A stretch of DNA of 64,000 bases, from NCBI RefSeq assembly GCF_002807035.1, contig NZ_NIUC01000002.1, positions 615,477 to 679,476 of the forward strand, in the 5' to 3' direction. Positions within the stretch are counted from its first letter, which is position 1. Each line of letters starts with the position of its first letter. The translations under genes were made by a program, and so were the position numbers. This DNA is from Algoriphagus formosus (GTDB lineage Bacteria; Bacteroidota; Bacteroidia; Cytophagales; Cyclobacteriaceae). The notes below the pieces were generated by a model. That model saw nothing but the letters and a program-made list of their open reading frames with translations. It had not been told where the DNA came from and made no database searches. Positions 27,319-36,723 of this stretch are shown one piece after another.

Positions 27319-27975
27319 ATGAGACCAACTGTTGCAACCCATAGTCCCATGAAAAAGATAGGAAGACTGGATAGACCGGATAATAACGGCTCTGCCAAAA
27401 TGTTTGAGAATCCGATCTTGGAACGAATTTCAAGAACCCATATCTCTATCCCCATTACCATGTTCCTTGTTTTTGCAGGGATATCAATTTACTATGGAAT
27501 TACCACCACGGTGATTTCTTGGCCATTGGCCATTGCCTTATTCTTGGTAGGATACATTGCTTTTACCTTTGTGGAATACATGATGCACAAGCATTTCTTC
27601 CACATGGAGCCGGATACGCCTGTTAAAGATAAATTGCAATATTCCATCCACGGTGTCCATCACGACTACCCGAAAGATAAGGATCGATTGGCGATGCCTC
27701 CTTTTGTAAGTGCTGCCTATGCCGCGATTTTCTATTTGGTCTTCAAATTGATCATGGGCAATTTCGCTTTCTATTTCCTTCCAGGATTTTTATTTGGCTA
27801 TGCTAGTTATTTGGGCGTACACTACATCGTGCATGCCTTCAACCCACCCAAAAACTTCTTGAAGATTCTTTGGGTCAACCATGCCATTCACCATTACAAG
27901 AATCCGGATGTAGCTTTCGGAGTAAGTACTCCGCTTTGGGATTACATTCTGGGCACCCTCCCGAAAAAAGATTAG
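27319..27975 (+). CDS. Fatty acid hydroxylase / sterol desaturase family membrane enzyme
   Basis: 218 residues from ATG 27319 (ATG 27349, MKKIGR, is an alternative). Four hydrophobic helices and the di-iron histidine clusters HKHFFH, HGVHHD, HYIVHAF and HAIHHYKN, as in fatty acid 2-hydroxylases (FA2H/Scs7-like). It probably hydroxylates lipid acyl chains; Bacteroidota make 2-hydroxy fatty acids in sphingolipids and sulfonolipids. Sterol or carotenoid substrates are less likely but not excluded. A MITE-like repeat follows. Confidence 0.85.
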   Translation: MRPTVATHSPMKKIGRLDRPDNNGSAKMFENPILERISRTHISIPITMFLVFAGISIYYGITTTVISWPLAIALFLVGYIAFTFVEYMMHKHFFHMEPDTPVKDKLQYSIHGVHHDYPKDKDRLAMPPFVSAAYAAIFYLVFKLIMGNFAFYFLPGFLFGYASYLGVHYIVHAFNPPKNFLKILWVNHAIHHYKNPDVAFGVSTPLWDYILGTLPKKD

Positions 27976-27999
27976 AATTAAGAGGCAATTTTAAAAGAC

Positions 28000-28097
28000 T
28001 TCCGTCATTGCGAACGAAGTGAAGCAATCTTTCCTGATTTCAATAAATCAACATTAAGATCGCTTCTCTCGACCTTGTCGAGATCGCGATGACGGAA
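28000..28097. repeat. MITE-like inverted-repeat element
   Basis: Terminal arms TTCCGTCATTGCGA (28000-28013) and TCGCGATGACGGAA (28084-28097) pair at 13 of 14 positions. Inner arms GAAGCAATCT and AGATCGCTTC also pair. Same core as 6615-6757. The right end lies 39 bases before the next gene, so it may carry its promoter or block read-through. Confidence 0.8.
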
Positions 28098-28136
28098 TTT
28101 TATTTTTTTCGGACAGACTCTTTTTTATTTTCACGT

Positions 28137-28970
28137 ATGCAAAAAATATCCATTATCGGTTTGGGTTGGATCGGTCTGCCTTTGGCAAAAATCCTTCGGG
28201 AAAAAGGCCATCAAGTAAGCGGTAGCACGACCACAGCCGAAAAAACCAATCTACTGCTAAAAGAAGGCATCCATGCCATCCAATTCTCCCTTGACCCCTA
28301 TCCCTCAGGTGTGGGCTTTCAGCAGCTATTCCAATCAGAGACTCTGGTGATCAATATCCCTCCGAGAAGCCGCTATGATGGCGGAGAAAAATACCTAGAG
28401 CAATTAAAGTTTTTGAAGGATTTGCTCTCCTCTTCAGCGATCAAAAAGGTGGTCTATGTGAGTTCAACAGGAGTCTATCCGGATGAAAACAAGGAATCCG
28501 GCTATACCGAGAATGATGCTATGAACCTTGAAAATACCGGAAACCCCAACCTTTGGAAGGCAGAGAAATATCTTCAGGAGAATCTCAGTCAAAAGTTGAG
28601 CATCATCCGCTTTGGTGGACTTTTGGGTGATGATCGAATCCCGGGGAAATATTTCTCAGGAAAGGAAAACGTAACAGGCCATACCGGGGTAAACTTCATC
28701 TACCGACTGGATGCAGCTCGCCTGATTGCCTATGTCATCGAAAATGAATTATGGGGAGAAACAATCAACGGTGTGGCTCCAAAGCATCCGCGACGCAAGG
28801 AAATCTATGAAAAGAACGCTCGAGAGTTAGGCATAGCGCCTCCACTCAGCTATGCACCTGAGAAAGAAAATGATCAGCGAATCATTTCAGGCGAAAAAAT
28901 TCTAGAAATGGGCTTTGATTTTCTCTATCCGGACCCGCTTGATTTTCCATATTCTTCTCCAAATCATTAA
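28137..28970 (+). CDS. NAD(P)-dependent epimerase/dehydratase-like oxidoreductase (YeeZ-like)
   Basis: 277 residues from ATG at 28137; an earlier in-frame ATG at 28089 lies inside the MITE-like repeat and adds no conserved sequence. Rossmann motif ISIIGLGWIGLPLAKIL (GxGxxG), then VVYVSSTGVYPDENK (Ser/Tyr region of extended SDRs). The substrate is unknown; similarity is to YeeZ-type NAD-dependent epimerases. 25 bases separate it from the PQQ dehydrogenase gene. Confidence 0.8.
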   Translation: MQKISIIGLGWIGLPLAKILREKGHQVSGSTTTAEKTNLLLKEGIHAIQFSLDPYPSGVGFQQLFQSETLVINIPPRSRYDGGEKYLEQLKFLKDLLSSSAIKKVVYVSSTGVYPDENKESGYTENDAMNLENTGNPNLWKAEKYLQENLSQKLSIIRFGGLLGDDRIPGKYFSGKENVTGHTGVNFIYRLDAARLIAYVIENELWGETINGVAPKHPRRKEIYEKNARELGIAPPLSYAPEKENDQRIISGEKILEMGFDFLYPDPLDFPYSSPNH

Positions 28971-28995
28971 TTTCCTACTCTCAAACCAAAACCCA

Positions 28996-31107
28996 ATGAA
29001 AAGTAGAATTACCCTTTGGGCTGCCATTATTTTGATTTCCGCTTGCAAGCCCGAACCAAAAGAAATCGATTACACCGATTGGTCGCATTACGGGGGGCCT
29101 GAGGACGGAAGCCGCTATTCCTCACTCAACCAAATCACCCGAGAAAATGTCGGACAGCTTTCCGTAGCTTGGACCTACCAAACCGGCGATGCTACTGAAC
29201 GATCCCAAATCCAATGTCAACCTATCGTCAAAAATGGAATTCTCTATGCAACTACGCCCGGATTGGATGTTTTTGCATTGGATGCAGAGAGTGGAGAGGA
29301 AATTTGGCGTTTTGATCCCTTTGAGATTTTGGGAGGGGAAAACTCCTGGGCCGGAACCAATCGGGGTGTAAGCTATTGGGAAAAGGGGGAAGATAAACGG
29401 ATCCTATTTGGAGCAGGCAACTGGCTCATGGCGGTTGATGCACTGACAGGAGCGCCTATTCCAAGCTTTGGAGATGGCGGAAAAATAGATCTGCGGAAAG
29501 GACTGGATGATAAACGAGAGGATTTTTTGATCGTAGCCAATGCACCCGGCGTGGTTTTCGAAGATCTTTTAATCATCGGAATGCGGCTATCCGAGGGCTT
29601 GGATGCTGCACCTGGACATATCAGGGCTTATCATATTCCCACCGGGGAAATGGAGTGGATATTCCATACGATTCCTAAAGAGCCAGAATTTGGATATGAT
29701 ACATGGGATTCAAAGTACGTCTCCCAAATCGGCGGAGCGAATAATTGGGCAGGAATGGTGGTCGATTACCAGCGGGGAATGGTATTTGTCCCTACGGGGT
29801 CAGCTACTTATGACTTTTGGGGAGGCTACCGGCATGGGGACAATCTATTCGCCAACTCCCTTTTGGCTTTGGATGCCAAAACCGGGGAGCGAATCTGGCA
29901 TTTTCAAGGAGTTCATCATGATGTTTGGGATCGGGACTTCCCCTCTCCTCCTACCCTTATTCGCGTGAATCATGATGGCAAATGGATCGATGCTGTCGCC
30001 CAAACCTCCAAACAAGGATTTACTTATGTATTTGATCGGGAAAGCGGGGAACCCCTTTGGCCCATCGAAGAGCGAGCTGTCCCACAGAGCAGTTTACCTG
30101 GAGAGCAAAGCAGCCCCACTCAGCCTTTCCCTACACTCCCGGAGCCTTTCATGAATTTGGTTTTTGAAGAAAAAGATATCCTAAACCTCAGGCCCGAATG
30201 GGAGGCTGATATTCGCGATCAGCTTCAAAATGCACTCTACGGAGATATGTGGTTTCCCCCAAATGCTGAAAAACCGCTTGTTTTATTCCCCGGAATGGAT
30301 GGTGGAGCAGAATGGGGCGGAGCAGCTTTCGATCCCGAGACACAGACTTTTTATGTCAATGCCAATCAAATCCCGTGGATGATTGAAATGACGCCTAATT
30401 CGGATTTTGAAAATGTAGGCAAGTCAGTATACACCAATTATTGTGGCAATTGCCATGGTCTGGAGCGAAAAGGAAACCTTCCGGCTATTCCTGCTCTCTT
30501 GAATCTTGAAGCGAAATACAGTCCTGATTCCCTCACTGCTTTACTGAAAAAGGGACGAGGTGCCATGCCTGCCTTTGACTATCTCTCCGAAGAGCAGCGG
30601 GATGTTTTAGTCGATTATTTGCTGGGGAAAAGTCAGGAAGGAGACAAGAAGGAACTGGAAGCAGAAAATGCGGCCCTCAATCCTCGATACTACATGAATG
30701 GCTACAAAAAGCTTCTCACCAAAGAGGGGCTCTATGGGTCCAACCCACCTTGGGGAGTTTTGACAGCCATCGATATGCAAACCGGACTGCGCAAATGGCA
30801 GGTACCCTTGGGAGAAATTGACTCCTTAAGTCAGCAAGGCTTTGCACCCACGGGCACAGAAAACTATGGAGGCCCGGTAGTCACTGCAGGAGGCTTGCTC
30901 TTCATTGCAGCAACTAAAGACGAGAAGATTCGGGCATTTGACAAGGATACTGGCGAGCTCTTGTGGCAGGCTGACCTTCCCGCCTCGGGCCATGCTACAC
31001 CGGCTATGTTTGAGCAAAATGGCAAACAGTTTTTGGTGATTGCCTGCGGAGGAGGAAAGGGCACCAAAAGCGGTGATAGCTATGTGGCTTTTGCCTTGCC
31101 GGATTGA
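28996..31107 (+). CDS. PQQ-dependent dehydrogenase lipoprotein with cytochrome c domain
   Basis: 703 residues from ATG 28996, which gives a clean lipoprotein signal (ILISAC, Cys about 17). Eight-bladed quinoprotein propeller: WSHYGGPEDGSRYSSL at the start, WAGTNRGVSYW, and GVHHDVWDRDFPSPPTL (PQQ-site WDxD-type loop). A cytochrome c insert with heme motif CGNCH lies near residue 480. Related to membrane-bound glucose or polyol dehydrogenases that oxidise sugars in the periplasm and pass electrons to the respiratory chain. No PQQ synthesis genes are in the window, so PQQ may be taken up. Confidence 0.9.
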   Translation: MKSRITLWAAIILISACKPEPKEIDYTDWSHYGGPEDGSRYSSLNQITRENVGQLSVAWTYQTGDATERSQIQCQPIVKNGILYATTPGLDVFALDAESGEEIWRFDPFEILGGENSWAGTNRGVSYWEKGEDKRILFGAGNWLMAVDALTGAPIPSFGDGGKIDLRKGLDDKREDFLIVANAPGVVFEDLLIIGMRLSEGLDAAPGHIRAYHIPTGEMEWIFHTIPKEPEFGYDTWDSKYVSQIGGANNWAGMVVDYQRGMVFVPTGSATYDFWGGYRHGDNLFANSLLALDAKTGERIWHFQGVHHDVWDRDFPSPPTLIRVNHDGKWIDAVAQTSKQGFTYVFDRESGEPLWPIEERAVPQSSLPGEQSSPTQPFPTLPEPFMNLVFEEKDILNLRPEWEADIRDQLQNALYGDMWFPPNAEKPLVLFPGMDGGAEWGGAAFDPETQTFYVNANQIPWMIEMTPNSDFENVGKSVYTNYCGNCHGLERKGNLPAIPALLNLEAKYSPDSLTALLKKGRGAMPAFDYLSEEQRDVLVDYLLGKSQEGDKKELEAENAALNPRYYMNGYKKLLTKEGLYGSNPPWGVLTAIDMQTGLRKWQVPLGEIDSLSQQGFAPTGTENYGGPVVTAGGLLFIAATKDEKIRAFDKDTGELLWQADLPASGHATPAMFEQNGKQFLVIACGGGKGTKSGDSYVAFALPD

Positions 31108-31395
31108 TCAGAGCTTAGCCTCACCCGAATTTTTATCCAAAGACTTTATCTGAAGACGGATCAGCTCCAATCGTTGATCCGTCTTCTTTTTTATCTTTTT
31201 CAAGGTCGTATTGCTCTGATCCAAATTCCTGGAGCGCTGTATCTCTTGCTGCACCAAAAGCTCCAAGTCCTCCAATCGCTTTTTTTGAATCCGCTTTTGC
31301 TTGGCATACTCGCGAATGAGCAAAAAGTGAAAGGCTGCCAAGACAAAGAAGATCAAAAAGATCAATACAGAAAGAGTCAGATCGGATAGAGGCAT
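31108..31395 (-). CDS. Small membrane-anchored coiled-coil protein
   Basis: 95 residues. One N-terminal transmembrane helix (LSVLIFLIFFVLAAFHFLLI) followed by a charged coiled coil to the end (KKRLEDLELLVQQEIQRS onward, heptad-like). No known family. It is convergent with the PQQ dehydrogenase gene with no gap between the stops. It may be expressed alone; no partner is evident. Confidence 0.65.
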   Translation of the reverse strand: MPLSDLTLSVLIFLIFFVLAAFHFLLIREYAKQKRIQKKRLEDLELLVQQEIQRSRNLDQSNTTLKKIKKKTDQRLELIRLQIKSLDKNSGEAKL

Positions 31396-31498
31396 TACGA
31401 CAAAATCAGAGGAAAAGTCAATTCAGGCTTTTCTTCAAAATTAAATCGAAACACATCGCCTCGAAATACGACAAATCACCTATTTAACCTTGACAACC

Positions 31499-33430
31499 CT
31501 ACAGCGGGAGTAATAGGCTAATTTCTGTTCCTTGCCCAGTTTCGGATTTCACAGAAAGAATGGCCTCGATTTCATCAGCTCTTTTTTGCATATTTCCCAA
31601 GCCATTTCCCACTTTGACCTTTTCCAGATCAAAGCCCTTCCCGTTATCTATGACCTGAAATTGAAGCTGATTTTCACTGAGAGAAAAAATCACTTGAATT
31701 TGGCTTGCTTCGGCGTATTTGACAGCGTTTTGAACAGCTTCCTGCACGATTCTTAAGATCTGAATACTATTCGCCGAGCTGATTTTCTTCGAAAGGTCCA
31801 GCCCCTCCTCCTGCACAAATTCGAGTTTGACATCCGTTGATTGTTTCCCCTGTTGAATGAAATTTTTAACCCTACCGACCAAATCTTCCAAAGTAACAGC
31901 TCCACTATTCATTGCCCAGATAGTATCCCGAAGTTCGCGGATAGTCTGCTTTGTAAAATTGGCAATCGACTCATAGCGAGGAGTCAGGGTTTCCTTGATG
32001 GGTTCAAAGTATTTGAGGTTTTCGATCGAAGAAATAATAAAGGTCAATTGCGCCCCGATATTATCATGCAAGTCTCGGGCGATCAAAAGCCTTTGTTCCT
32101 GCAGTTTGTTTTGAGTTTCTATTTGAGCCAAAGCCTCCTTGAGTTCTACCTCCTGCTCCAGTTGCCGGTTTTTCAGCTTTTGCTGCTTGTAGAGAAGGTA
32201 GCCCACCAGTCCGAGCACCAAGGCCATAAGGAGCGAACCATAAAGTTGAAAGTTTTTATTGCGAATTTGCAGTTGCTGCTCCGAAATTTGACTGTCCTTG
32301 AGGGCTGTTTGATATTTGGTCTCCAGTTCGGCAGTTAGTTCCTTTGCAGCTTTTTCTTCCTTGCTTCGCAGGGTGGATTGATAGAGGTTGGCATAATACC
32401 TCGAACTGTCGGCATCTCCCAGTGCGGCAAAGCTTGTTATCAACTCCAAATAGGGCCCGAACACATCATCCTCGGCACCTTGGCTCACAAACTTTTCAGC
32501 TGCCGATTCTAGATATTCTTTGGCCTTTTTGTAGTTCTTTTTTGTGTTTTCAACCACTCCCAAAGCATATTCCATGGTTGCTTCCTCATAGAGTGCATTG
32601 ACAGCTCTGGCAGCTTCCAGTCCTTTTTGAGCAACTTCTTCTAGACGATCCATGTCTCCTTTTTCTTGAAGAAAAAAGGCATACATCCGATAGGAAACTG
32701 CCAAATTGAGAGGGTCATCCTCCCGAATAGCCAAATCAATGGCTTTCTGAAAGTATTCCTCTGCTTGATCAAAATTCCCCAAATACTTATGAGTTGTCCC
32801 CAGATTGGCATAGCTTCCAATCAGATTCCTAAAGTCTTTTTGAGCCTCTCGCATGACAGCAGCCCGTTCGTAAAACTCTATGGCCTTGGGATAATTGGAC
32901 ATGTTTTGGTAGATCACTCCGATATTATTCAGAATAGTAGCGGCATTGAGCAGGGCCCCTTCCTTCTCGAAAATGGGTAGGGCTTTCAAAAAATAAGTGA
33001 TCGCAGAATCTGATTCGTACTTCCGCTGAAGGATAAAGCCCAAGGCATTGTAAACCTTAGCCATTCCGAGCGAATCCCGATTTGCCTCTCGAATTTCAAG
33101 GGATTTTAGATATACCTCACTTGCCTCCTGCAGCTGACCTTTTTGCAGGTATCCACTGCCCAAATCACTGTAAGATTGTGCTAAAAGCGCCTGATCACCT
33201 GTTTTCTCAGACAGTTCAACCGCCAATTGACCATAGTAGATCGCTGAATCCAAATTAATAGCGGCATAGGTCCAGCCCAATTCCCCATAGATCGCAGCAA
33301 GAGTTTCATCAGCGTTTTCCTGCTGTGCGCTATTCAGCAAACTGTCGACAATCTGTCGAGGAGATTGTCCAAATACGTATGGACTAAGTACTAAAAAAAG
33401 GAGAAGGCTAGACCAAATTCGGAGTTTCAT
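31499..33430 (-). CDS. TPR-containing sensor histidine kinase (NarX/LiaS type), orphan
   Basis: 643 residues. Signal peptide, about six TPR units at residues 40-330 in the periplasm (SYSDLGSGYLQKGQ, NLGTTHKYLGNFDQAEEYFQKA), one transmembrane helix near 395-412, a coiled coil, a HisKA_3 dimerisation motif ARDLHDNIGAQLTF with phospho-His about 454, and an HATPase with DNGKGFDLEKV and GNGLGNM. Lacks an adjacent response regulator, unlike the kinase at 42074 with the same architecture, so it must signal to a distant or shared regulator. Confidence 0.9.
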   Translation of the reverse strand: MKLRIWSSLLLFLVLSPYVFGQSPRQIVDSLLNSAQQENADETLAAIYGELGWTYAAINLDSAIYYGQLAVELSEKTGDQALLAQSYSDLGSGYLQKGQLQEASEVYLKSLEIREANRDSLGMAKVYNALGFILQRKYESDSAITYFLKALPIFEKEGALLNAATILNNIGVIYQNMSNYPKAIEFYERAAVMREAQKDFRNLIGSYANLGTTHKYLGNFDQAEEYFQKAIDLAIREDDPLNLAVSYRMYAFFLQEKGDMDRLEEVAQKGLEAARAVNALYEEATMEYALGVVENTKKNYKKAKEYLESAAEKFVSQGAEDDVFGPYLELITSFAALGDADSSRYYANLYQSTLRSKEEKAAKELTAELETKYQTALKDSQISEQQLQIRNKNFQLYGSLLMALVLGLVGYLLYKQQKLKNRQLEQEVELKEALAQIETQNKLQEQRLLIARDLHDNIGAQLTFIISSIENLKYFEPIKETLTPRYESIANFTKQTIRELRDTIWAMNSGAVTLEDLVGRVKNFIQQGKQSTDVKLEFVQEEGLDLSKKISSANSIQILRIVQEAVQNAVKYAEASQIQVIFSLSENQLQFQVIDNGKGFDLEKVKVGNGLGNMQKRADEIEAILSVKSETGQGTEISLLLPL

Positions 33431-33758
33431 ATGATTATAATTTTTTTTAAGGTCATATAGCTTGTCCCGAACTTGATTCGGGAGAATCTCGTCTGTTTTA
33501 CAATCTTCTCTTTGTGTGACGGGTACGTCATGCTTGATTTCATGACAGTAGATTTTTTTAGGAAGGGGATAGACAAATAAAAACCCAAGCAGAGCAATAT
33601 TTCATAGCAATTAAATAATAAAAAGAGATTTTTTGTAGAAAAAAAAGTATCCTTTTTGGAAAAGAACACAATCTTCTATGGAATGTGGCGATTTGCTTGA
33701 ACCAAACTAATTCTGAATCTTAGGGTTTGATTTACAGCATATAAACCCAAAGTATACC
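33431..33758. other. 328-bp intergenic region with hairpins and repeat relics
   Basis: Contains CCCGAA/TTCGGG (33466-33482) and GTCATG/CATGAC (33527-33546) hairpins like those of the MITE-like family, probably a decayed copy. It also holds upstream regions of the divergent kinase and acyl-CoA dehydrogenase genes. No clear TAnnTTTG box before 33759. An 80-codon minus-strand frame here shows no protein-like composition. Confidence 0.5.
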
Positions 33759-34901
33759 ATGAATTTCAATATGAATGAAAATCAGCGAATGATCGCTGAA
33801 ATGATTCGGGACTTCGGAGCAAAGGAGATCACTCCTTTCCGAAAGGAGTGGGATGACAATCAGCACTTCCCGATTGAGCTTTTCAAGAAACTGGGAGAGC
33901 TTGGCCTGATGGGCGTGCTCGTTCCTAATGAATATGGAGGTTCGGGTTTTGGCTACTTTGAATACGTCACAGCCATCGCAGAACTATCCAAACTGGACCC
34001 TTCCGTCGGACTCTCCATGGCCGCCCACAATTCCCTTTGCACAGGGCACATCATGCTATTTGGCAATGAGGAGCAAAAGAAAAAGTACCTTCCAAAACTC
34101 GCTACCTGCGAATGGTTGGGTGCTTGGGGATTAACTGAGCCCAATACCGGTTCGGATGCCGGAAATATGCGAACCGTCGCCAAGAAGGAAGGGGAATATT
34201 ACATCATCAACGGAGCTAAAAACTTTATCACCCATGGCTATTCGGGTGATGTAGCAGTCGTAATAGCCCGGACAGGTGAAGTCGGTGACTCTCATGGAAT
34301 GACGGCTTTTGTGGTCGAAAAAGGCACTCCTGGATTCAAAGGAGGCCGAAAAGAAGATAAACTCGGCATGCGGGCTTCTGAGACAGCAGAGATGATTTTT
34401 GAGGATTGTAAGGTTCACGAAAGTCAGATCCTGGGCGAAGTCGGGGAAGGCTTTATCCAATCCATGAAGATTTTGGATGGAGGTAGAATCTCTATCGCAG
34501 CACTTTCTTTGGGAATCGCTGAGGGTGCATTGGAAGCTTCCATTCAGTATTCCAAAGAGCGTCAGCAGTTCAATCAGCCGATAAGTAGATTTCAGGGAAT
34601 TTCCTTCAAACTGGCAGATATGGCTACCCAAGTGGAAGCGGCGAGTTTACTGACTTTCAAAGCAGCTGATCTGAAAAACCGAGGGGAAAAAGTAACCTTA
34701 GCTGGAGCTCAGGCGAAATACTATGCTTCTGAAGTAGCTGTTTCGGTCTCCAATGAAGCTGTGCAGATTTTCGGAGGCTATGGCTTTACCAAGGACTATC
34801 CGGTGGAGAAATACTATCGTGACGCCAAGCTTTGTACCATCGGTGAAGGAACGTCAGAAATCCAAAAATTGGTGATTTCGAGAGAGGTGTTGAAGAAATG
34901 A
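33759..34901 (+). CDS. Acyl-CoA dehydrogenase
   Basis: 380 residues, cytoplasmic flavoenzyme. Motifs: [17 protein letters not shown] (flavin-binding region, about 125-141), [18 protein letters not shown], the [12 protein letters not shown] substrate region, and [20 protein letters not shown], ending [15 protein letters not shown]. The catalytic base Glu of the family is expected near IGEGTSE. It oxidises acyl-CoA to enoyl-CoA in beta-oxidation; the closest type by length is short-chain/butyryl-CoA dehydrogenase. A terminator hairpin follows at 34977. Confidence 0.93.
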   Translation: MNFNMNENQRMIAEMIRDFGAKEITPFRKEWDDNQHFPIELFKKLGELGLMGVLVPNEYGGSGFGYFEYVTAIAELSKLDPSVGLSMAAHNSLCTGHIMLFGNEEQKKKYLPKLATCEWLGAWGLTEPNTGSDAGNMRTVAKKEGEYYIINGAKNFITHGYSGDVAVVIARTGEVGDSHGMTAFVVEKGTPGFKGGRKEDKLGMRASETAEMIFEDCKVHESQILGEVGEGFIQSMKILDGGRISIAALSLGIAEGALEASIQYSKERQQFNQPISRFQGISFKLADMATQVEAASLLTFKAADLKNRGEKVTLAGAQAKYYASEVAVSVSNEAVQIFGGYGFTKDYPVEKYYRDAKLCTIGEGTSEIQKLVISREVLKK

Positions 34902-34913
34902 TGCTTTAAGTCT

Positions 34914-34941
34914 GGTGTCGGATGTCCGATGTCAGGTGAAC
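34914..34941. repeat. Array with 7-bp period (GATGTCN), locus 1
   Basis: GGTGTCG GATGTCC GATGTCA GGTGAAC, four heptamers in register. Related arrays occur at 47006-47033 and, reversed, at 59138-59165. Confidence 0.65.
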
Positions 34942-34976
34942 TCAAATTTTCATCTGGATTGTAAACTTTAAAACTT

Positions 34977-34996
34977 CCCTGAGGATTTCCTCGGGG
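34977..34996 (+). terminator. Intrinsic terminator after the acyl-CoA dehydrogenase gene
   Basis: Arms CCCTGAGG and CCTCGGGG (one G-T type mismatch), 4-base loop, then seven T at 34998-35004. Confidence 0.8.
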
Positions 34997-35050
34997 ATTT
35001 TTTTATTTCAATCAGTCCCTAACTGTACTGATTTATTGTTTTATGTACAA

Positions 35051-35102
35051 TTGGTGAATACGATCACCAAAAACACTGATTTTTGGTGAATACAATCACC
35101 AA
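35051..35102. repeat. Two 20-bp dyads TTGGTGA-N6-TCACCAA
   Basis: TTGGTGAATACGATCACCAA at 35051-35070 and the same with one G-to-A change at 35083-35102, 12 bases between them. Each has perfect 7-bp arms. The second ends one base before the xerD stop codon. They lie between two convergent genes, an unusual place for an operator. Confidence 0.7.
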
Positions 35103-36020
35103 TTATCCATTTTTCTGATTTCTTGGATGGAAATCAGTCAATACTTGACGAAGGTAATCTCGGTCCAAATGGGTATAAATCTCGGTGGTGGTAATGCTTT
35201 CATGGCCCAGCATTTCCTGCACCGCGCGAAGATCCGCACCGCCTTCGATCAAGTGTGTGGCAAAGGAATGACGGAAAGTATGAGGGCTCACATTTTTTTG
35301 AATCCCAACTCGGTCCACTGCCTCCTTAATAATCATAAAAATCATCACCCGACTCAGTTTTTTCCCTCGTCGATTGAGAAATACATATTCCTCGTGTCCA
35401 CGGGCAATATTTTGGTGATTCCGCACTTCTTCTTGATAGATTTTCAGATATTTCAGTGCATCCTTTCCGAAAGGAACGAGCCGCTCCTTATTGCCTTTTC
35501 CCACGATTCGCAGGAAGCCAATGTCTTCAAAAATCTGGCTTTTTTTCAAATTGATCAGTTCGGAAACACGTAAACCACTACTATAAAGCAACTCCAGCAT
35601 GGCACGGTTTCGATGTCCTTGGGTTTCGCCTAGCGGAATCCCCTCCAAGATTTGATTGATTTCGTGAAAGCTCAGTGTATCAGGCAACTTTCTACCCAAT
35701 CTTGGTGCTTCCAGCAACTGAGCAGGATCTTTTTTGACCAAGTCCTCATAAACCAAAAACCGATAAAAAGCCTTGATTCCCGAGATCATCCGGGCTTGGG
35801 TAAATTCGGAAAGTTCGAGCTCACCGATCATCCGTACAAAAGCCTGAAGTTCTTTGGAGCTCACGTCCAAGGGACTTAAACCCTGAAAATTTATTTCTAC
35901 AAATTCCGCCAATCGCTGCACATCCCGGCAATAAGCCTCGATGGAATTATCACTTAGCGACCGCTCTATCTTTAGGTAATGCCGAAACTGCTTGATATAG
36001 GAATCCCAGGGCTTGGACAT
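35103..36020 (-). CDS. xerD: Site-specific tyrosine recombinase XerD
   Basis: 305 residues. N-terminal SAM-like core-binding domain (1-105) and catalytic domain with R151 (SSGLRVSEL), K175 region (GKGNKERLVPFG), H247 and R250 (HTFRHSFATHL), H273 (MLGHESITTTEIYTH) and nucleophile Y282. Works with XerC (encoded at 55633-56517) to resolve chromosome dimers at dif. Alone on the minus strand, with a MITE-like element just upstream of its start. Confidence 0.93.
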   Translation of the reverse strand: MSKPWDSYIKQFRHYLKIERSLSDNSIEAYCRDVQRLAEFVEINFQGLSPLDVSSKELQAFVRMIGELELSEFTQARMISGIKAFYRFLVYEDLVKKDPAQLLEAPRLGRKLPDTLSFHEINQILEGIPLGETQGHRNRAMLELLYSSGLRVSELINLKKSQIFEDIGFLRIVGKGNKERLVPFGKDALKYLKIYQEEVRNHQNIARGHEEYVFLNRRGKKLSRVMIFMIIKEAVDRVGIQKNVSPHTFRHSFATHLIEGGADLRAVQEMLGHESITTTEIYTHLDRDYLRQVLTDFHPRNQKNG

Positions 36021-36060
36021 GAATTAGAATTTATGGGAGGAGATCAAAAATGGAGCCATA

Positions 36061-36209
36061 CAATTAAATAAGATAGCTACGCAGATAAAATGAAGATAAG
36101 GTAGCAAAAGCTACCTAGATAAACCTTAAGGGTTAAACCTTCCTATATCTTGCGAAGCATATCTTGCCGACCGTAGGGAGGCATATCTGCGACGGCTATC
36201 TTTTAATTG
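36061..36209. repeat. MITE-like element, second family
   Basis: About 149 bp. Left end (36061-36088: CAATTAAATAAGATAGC, then CGCAGATA) is the imperfect reverse complement of the right end (36184-36209: TATCTGCG, then GCTATCTTTTAATTG). An inner hairpin AGGTAGC-AAAA-GCTACCT lies at 36099-36116. It shares no core with the GTCATTGCGA elements. It is not coding. Confidence 0.7.
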
Positions 36210-36237
36210 CTCCAAAATAAGTAAGCTGCCCCGAATC

Positions 36238-36723
36238 TTAAATCCTCCACTTAAAACTTTTCTCATCCATCGCCCTCATCGTACAAAGTACTCCGTCAAG
36301 ATGATCGTATTCGTGCTGGATCAGCTCGGAGATCGCTCCCTCCACTTGCCAGCTTTGCTTTTCCCAGTTTTCATCCCGGTATTCCAGGGTCAGGCTTTGA
36401 TGCCTTTCTACTTTCACAAAGAGATTGGGAAAGGACATGCAATCATCCCAGAGTTCGAATTTTTCCTCGCTCAGGTTTTGAAGTACCGGATTTAGAATGA
36501 TATAAGGCCGATCCAAATTGAGATAGAACATCCGCTTCATAATCCCCAATTGAGGAGCAGCAATTCCTCTTCCAAAGCCATACACCCTACGGATATCTTC
36601 CATTGCTTCGTGCAGCTGCTGAGTCCATTCAGATACCTGATCCAACTCGGATTCGAGTACAGGTTCGCAAATTTGATACAATCTGAGGTCACCTAGCTTG
36701 AGGATATCGTGGATGGTTTTCAT
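36238..36723 (-). CDS. Peptide deformylase
   Basis: 161 residues from ATG 36723 (MKTIHDIL); an in-frame ATG 8 codons upstream is less likely. The three deformylase motifs are present: GRGIAAPQ (51-58), DDCMS with metal-ligand Cys 95, and HEYDH (137-141). It removes the N-formyl group from nascent proteins. The usual GDPxL near the N-terminus reads GDLRL here, whereas the broken copy at 38496-38675 keeps GDPRL. It may be an accessory deformylase, since motif 2 differs from the usual EGCLS. Confidence 0.87.
   Translation of the reverse strand: MKTIHDILKLGDLRLYQICEPVLESELDQVSEWTQQLHEAMEDIRRVYGFGRGIAAPQLGIMKRMFYLNLDRPYIILNPVLQNLSEEKFELWDDCMSFPNLFVKVERHQSLTLEYRDENWEKQSWQVEGAISELIQHEYDHLDGVLCTMRAMDEKSFKWRI

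Noticed and set aside
31841..32338. 165-codon plus-strand frame
   Set aside because: Antisense shadow of the TPR histidine kinase.
33427..33669. 80-codon minus-strand frame upstream of the orphan kinase
   Set aside because: Low-complexity and overlapping MITE-like relics; no protein-like pattern.
34131..34631. 166-codon minus-strand frame
   Set aside because: Antisense shadow of the acyl-CoA dehydrogenase gene.
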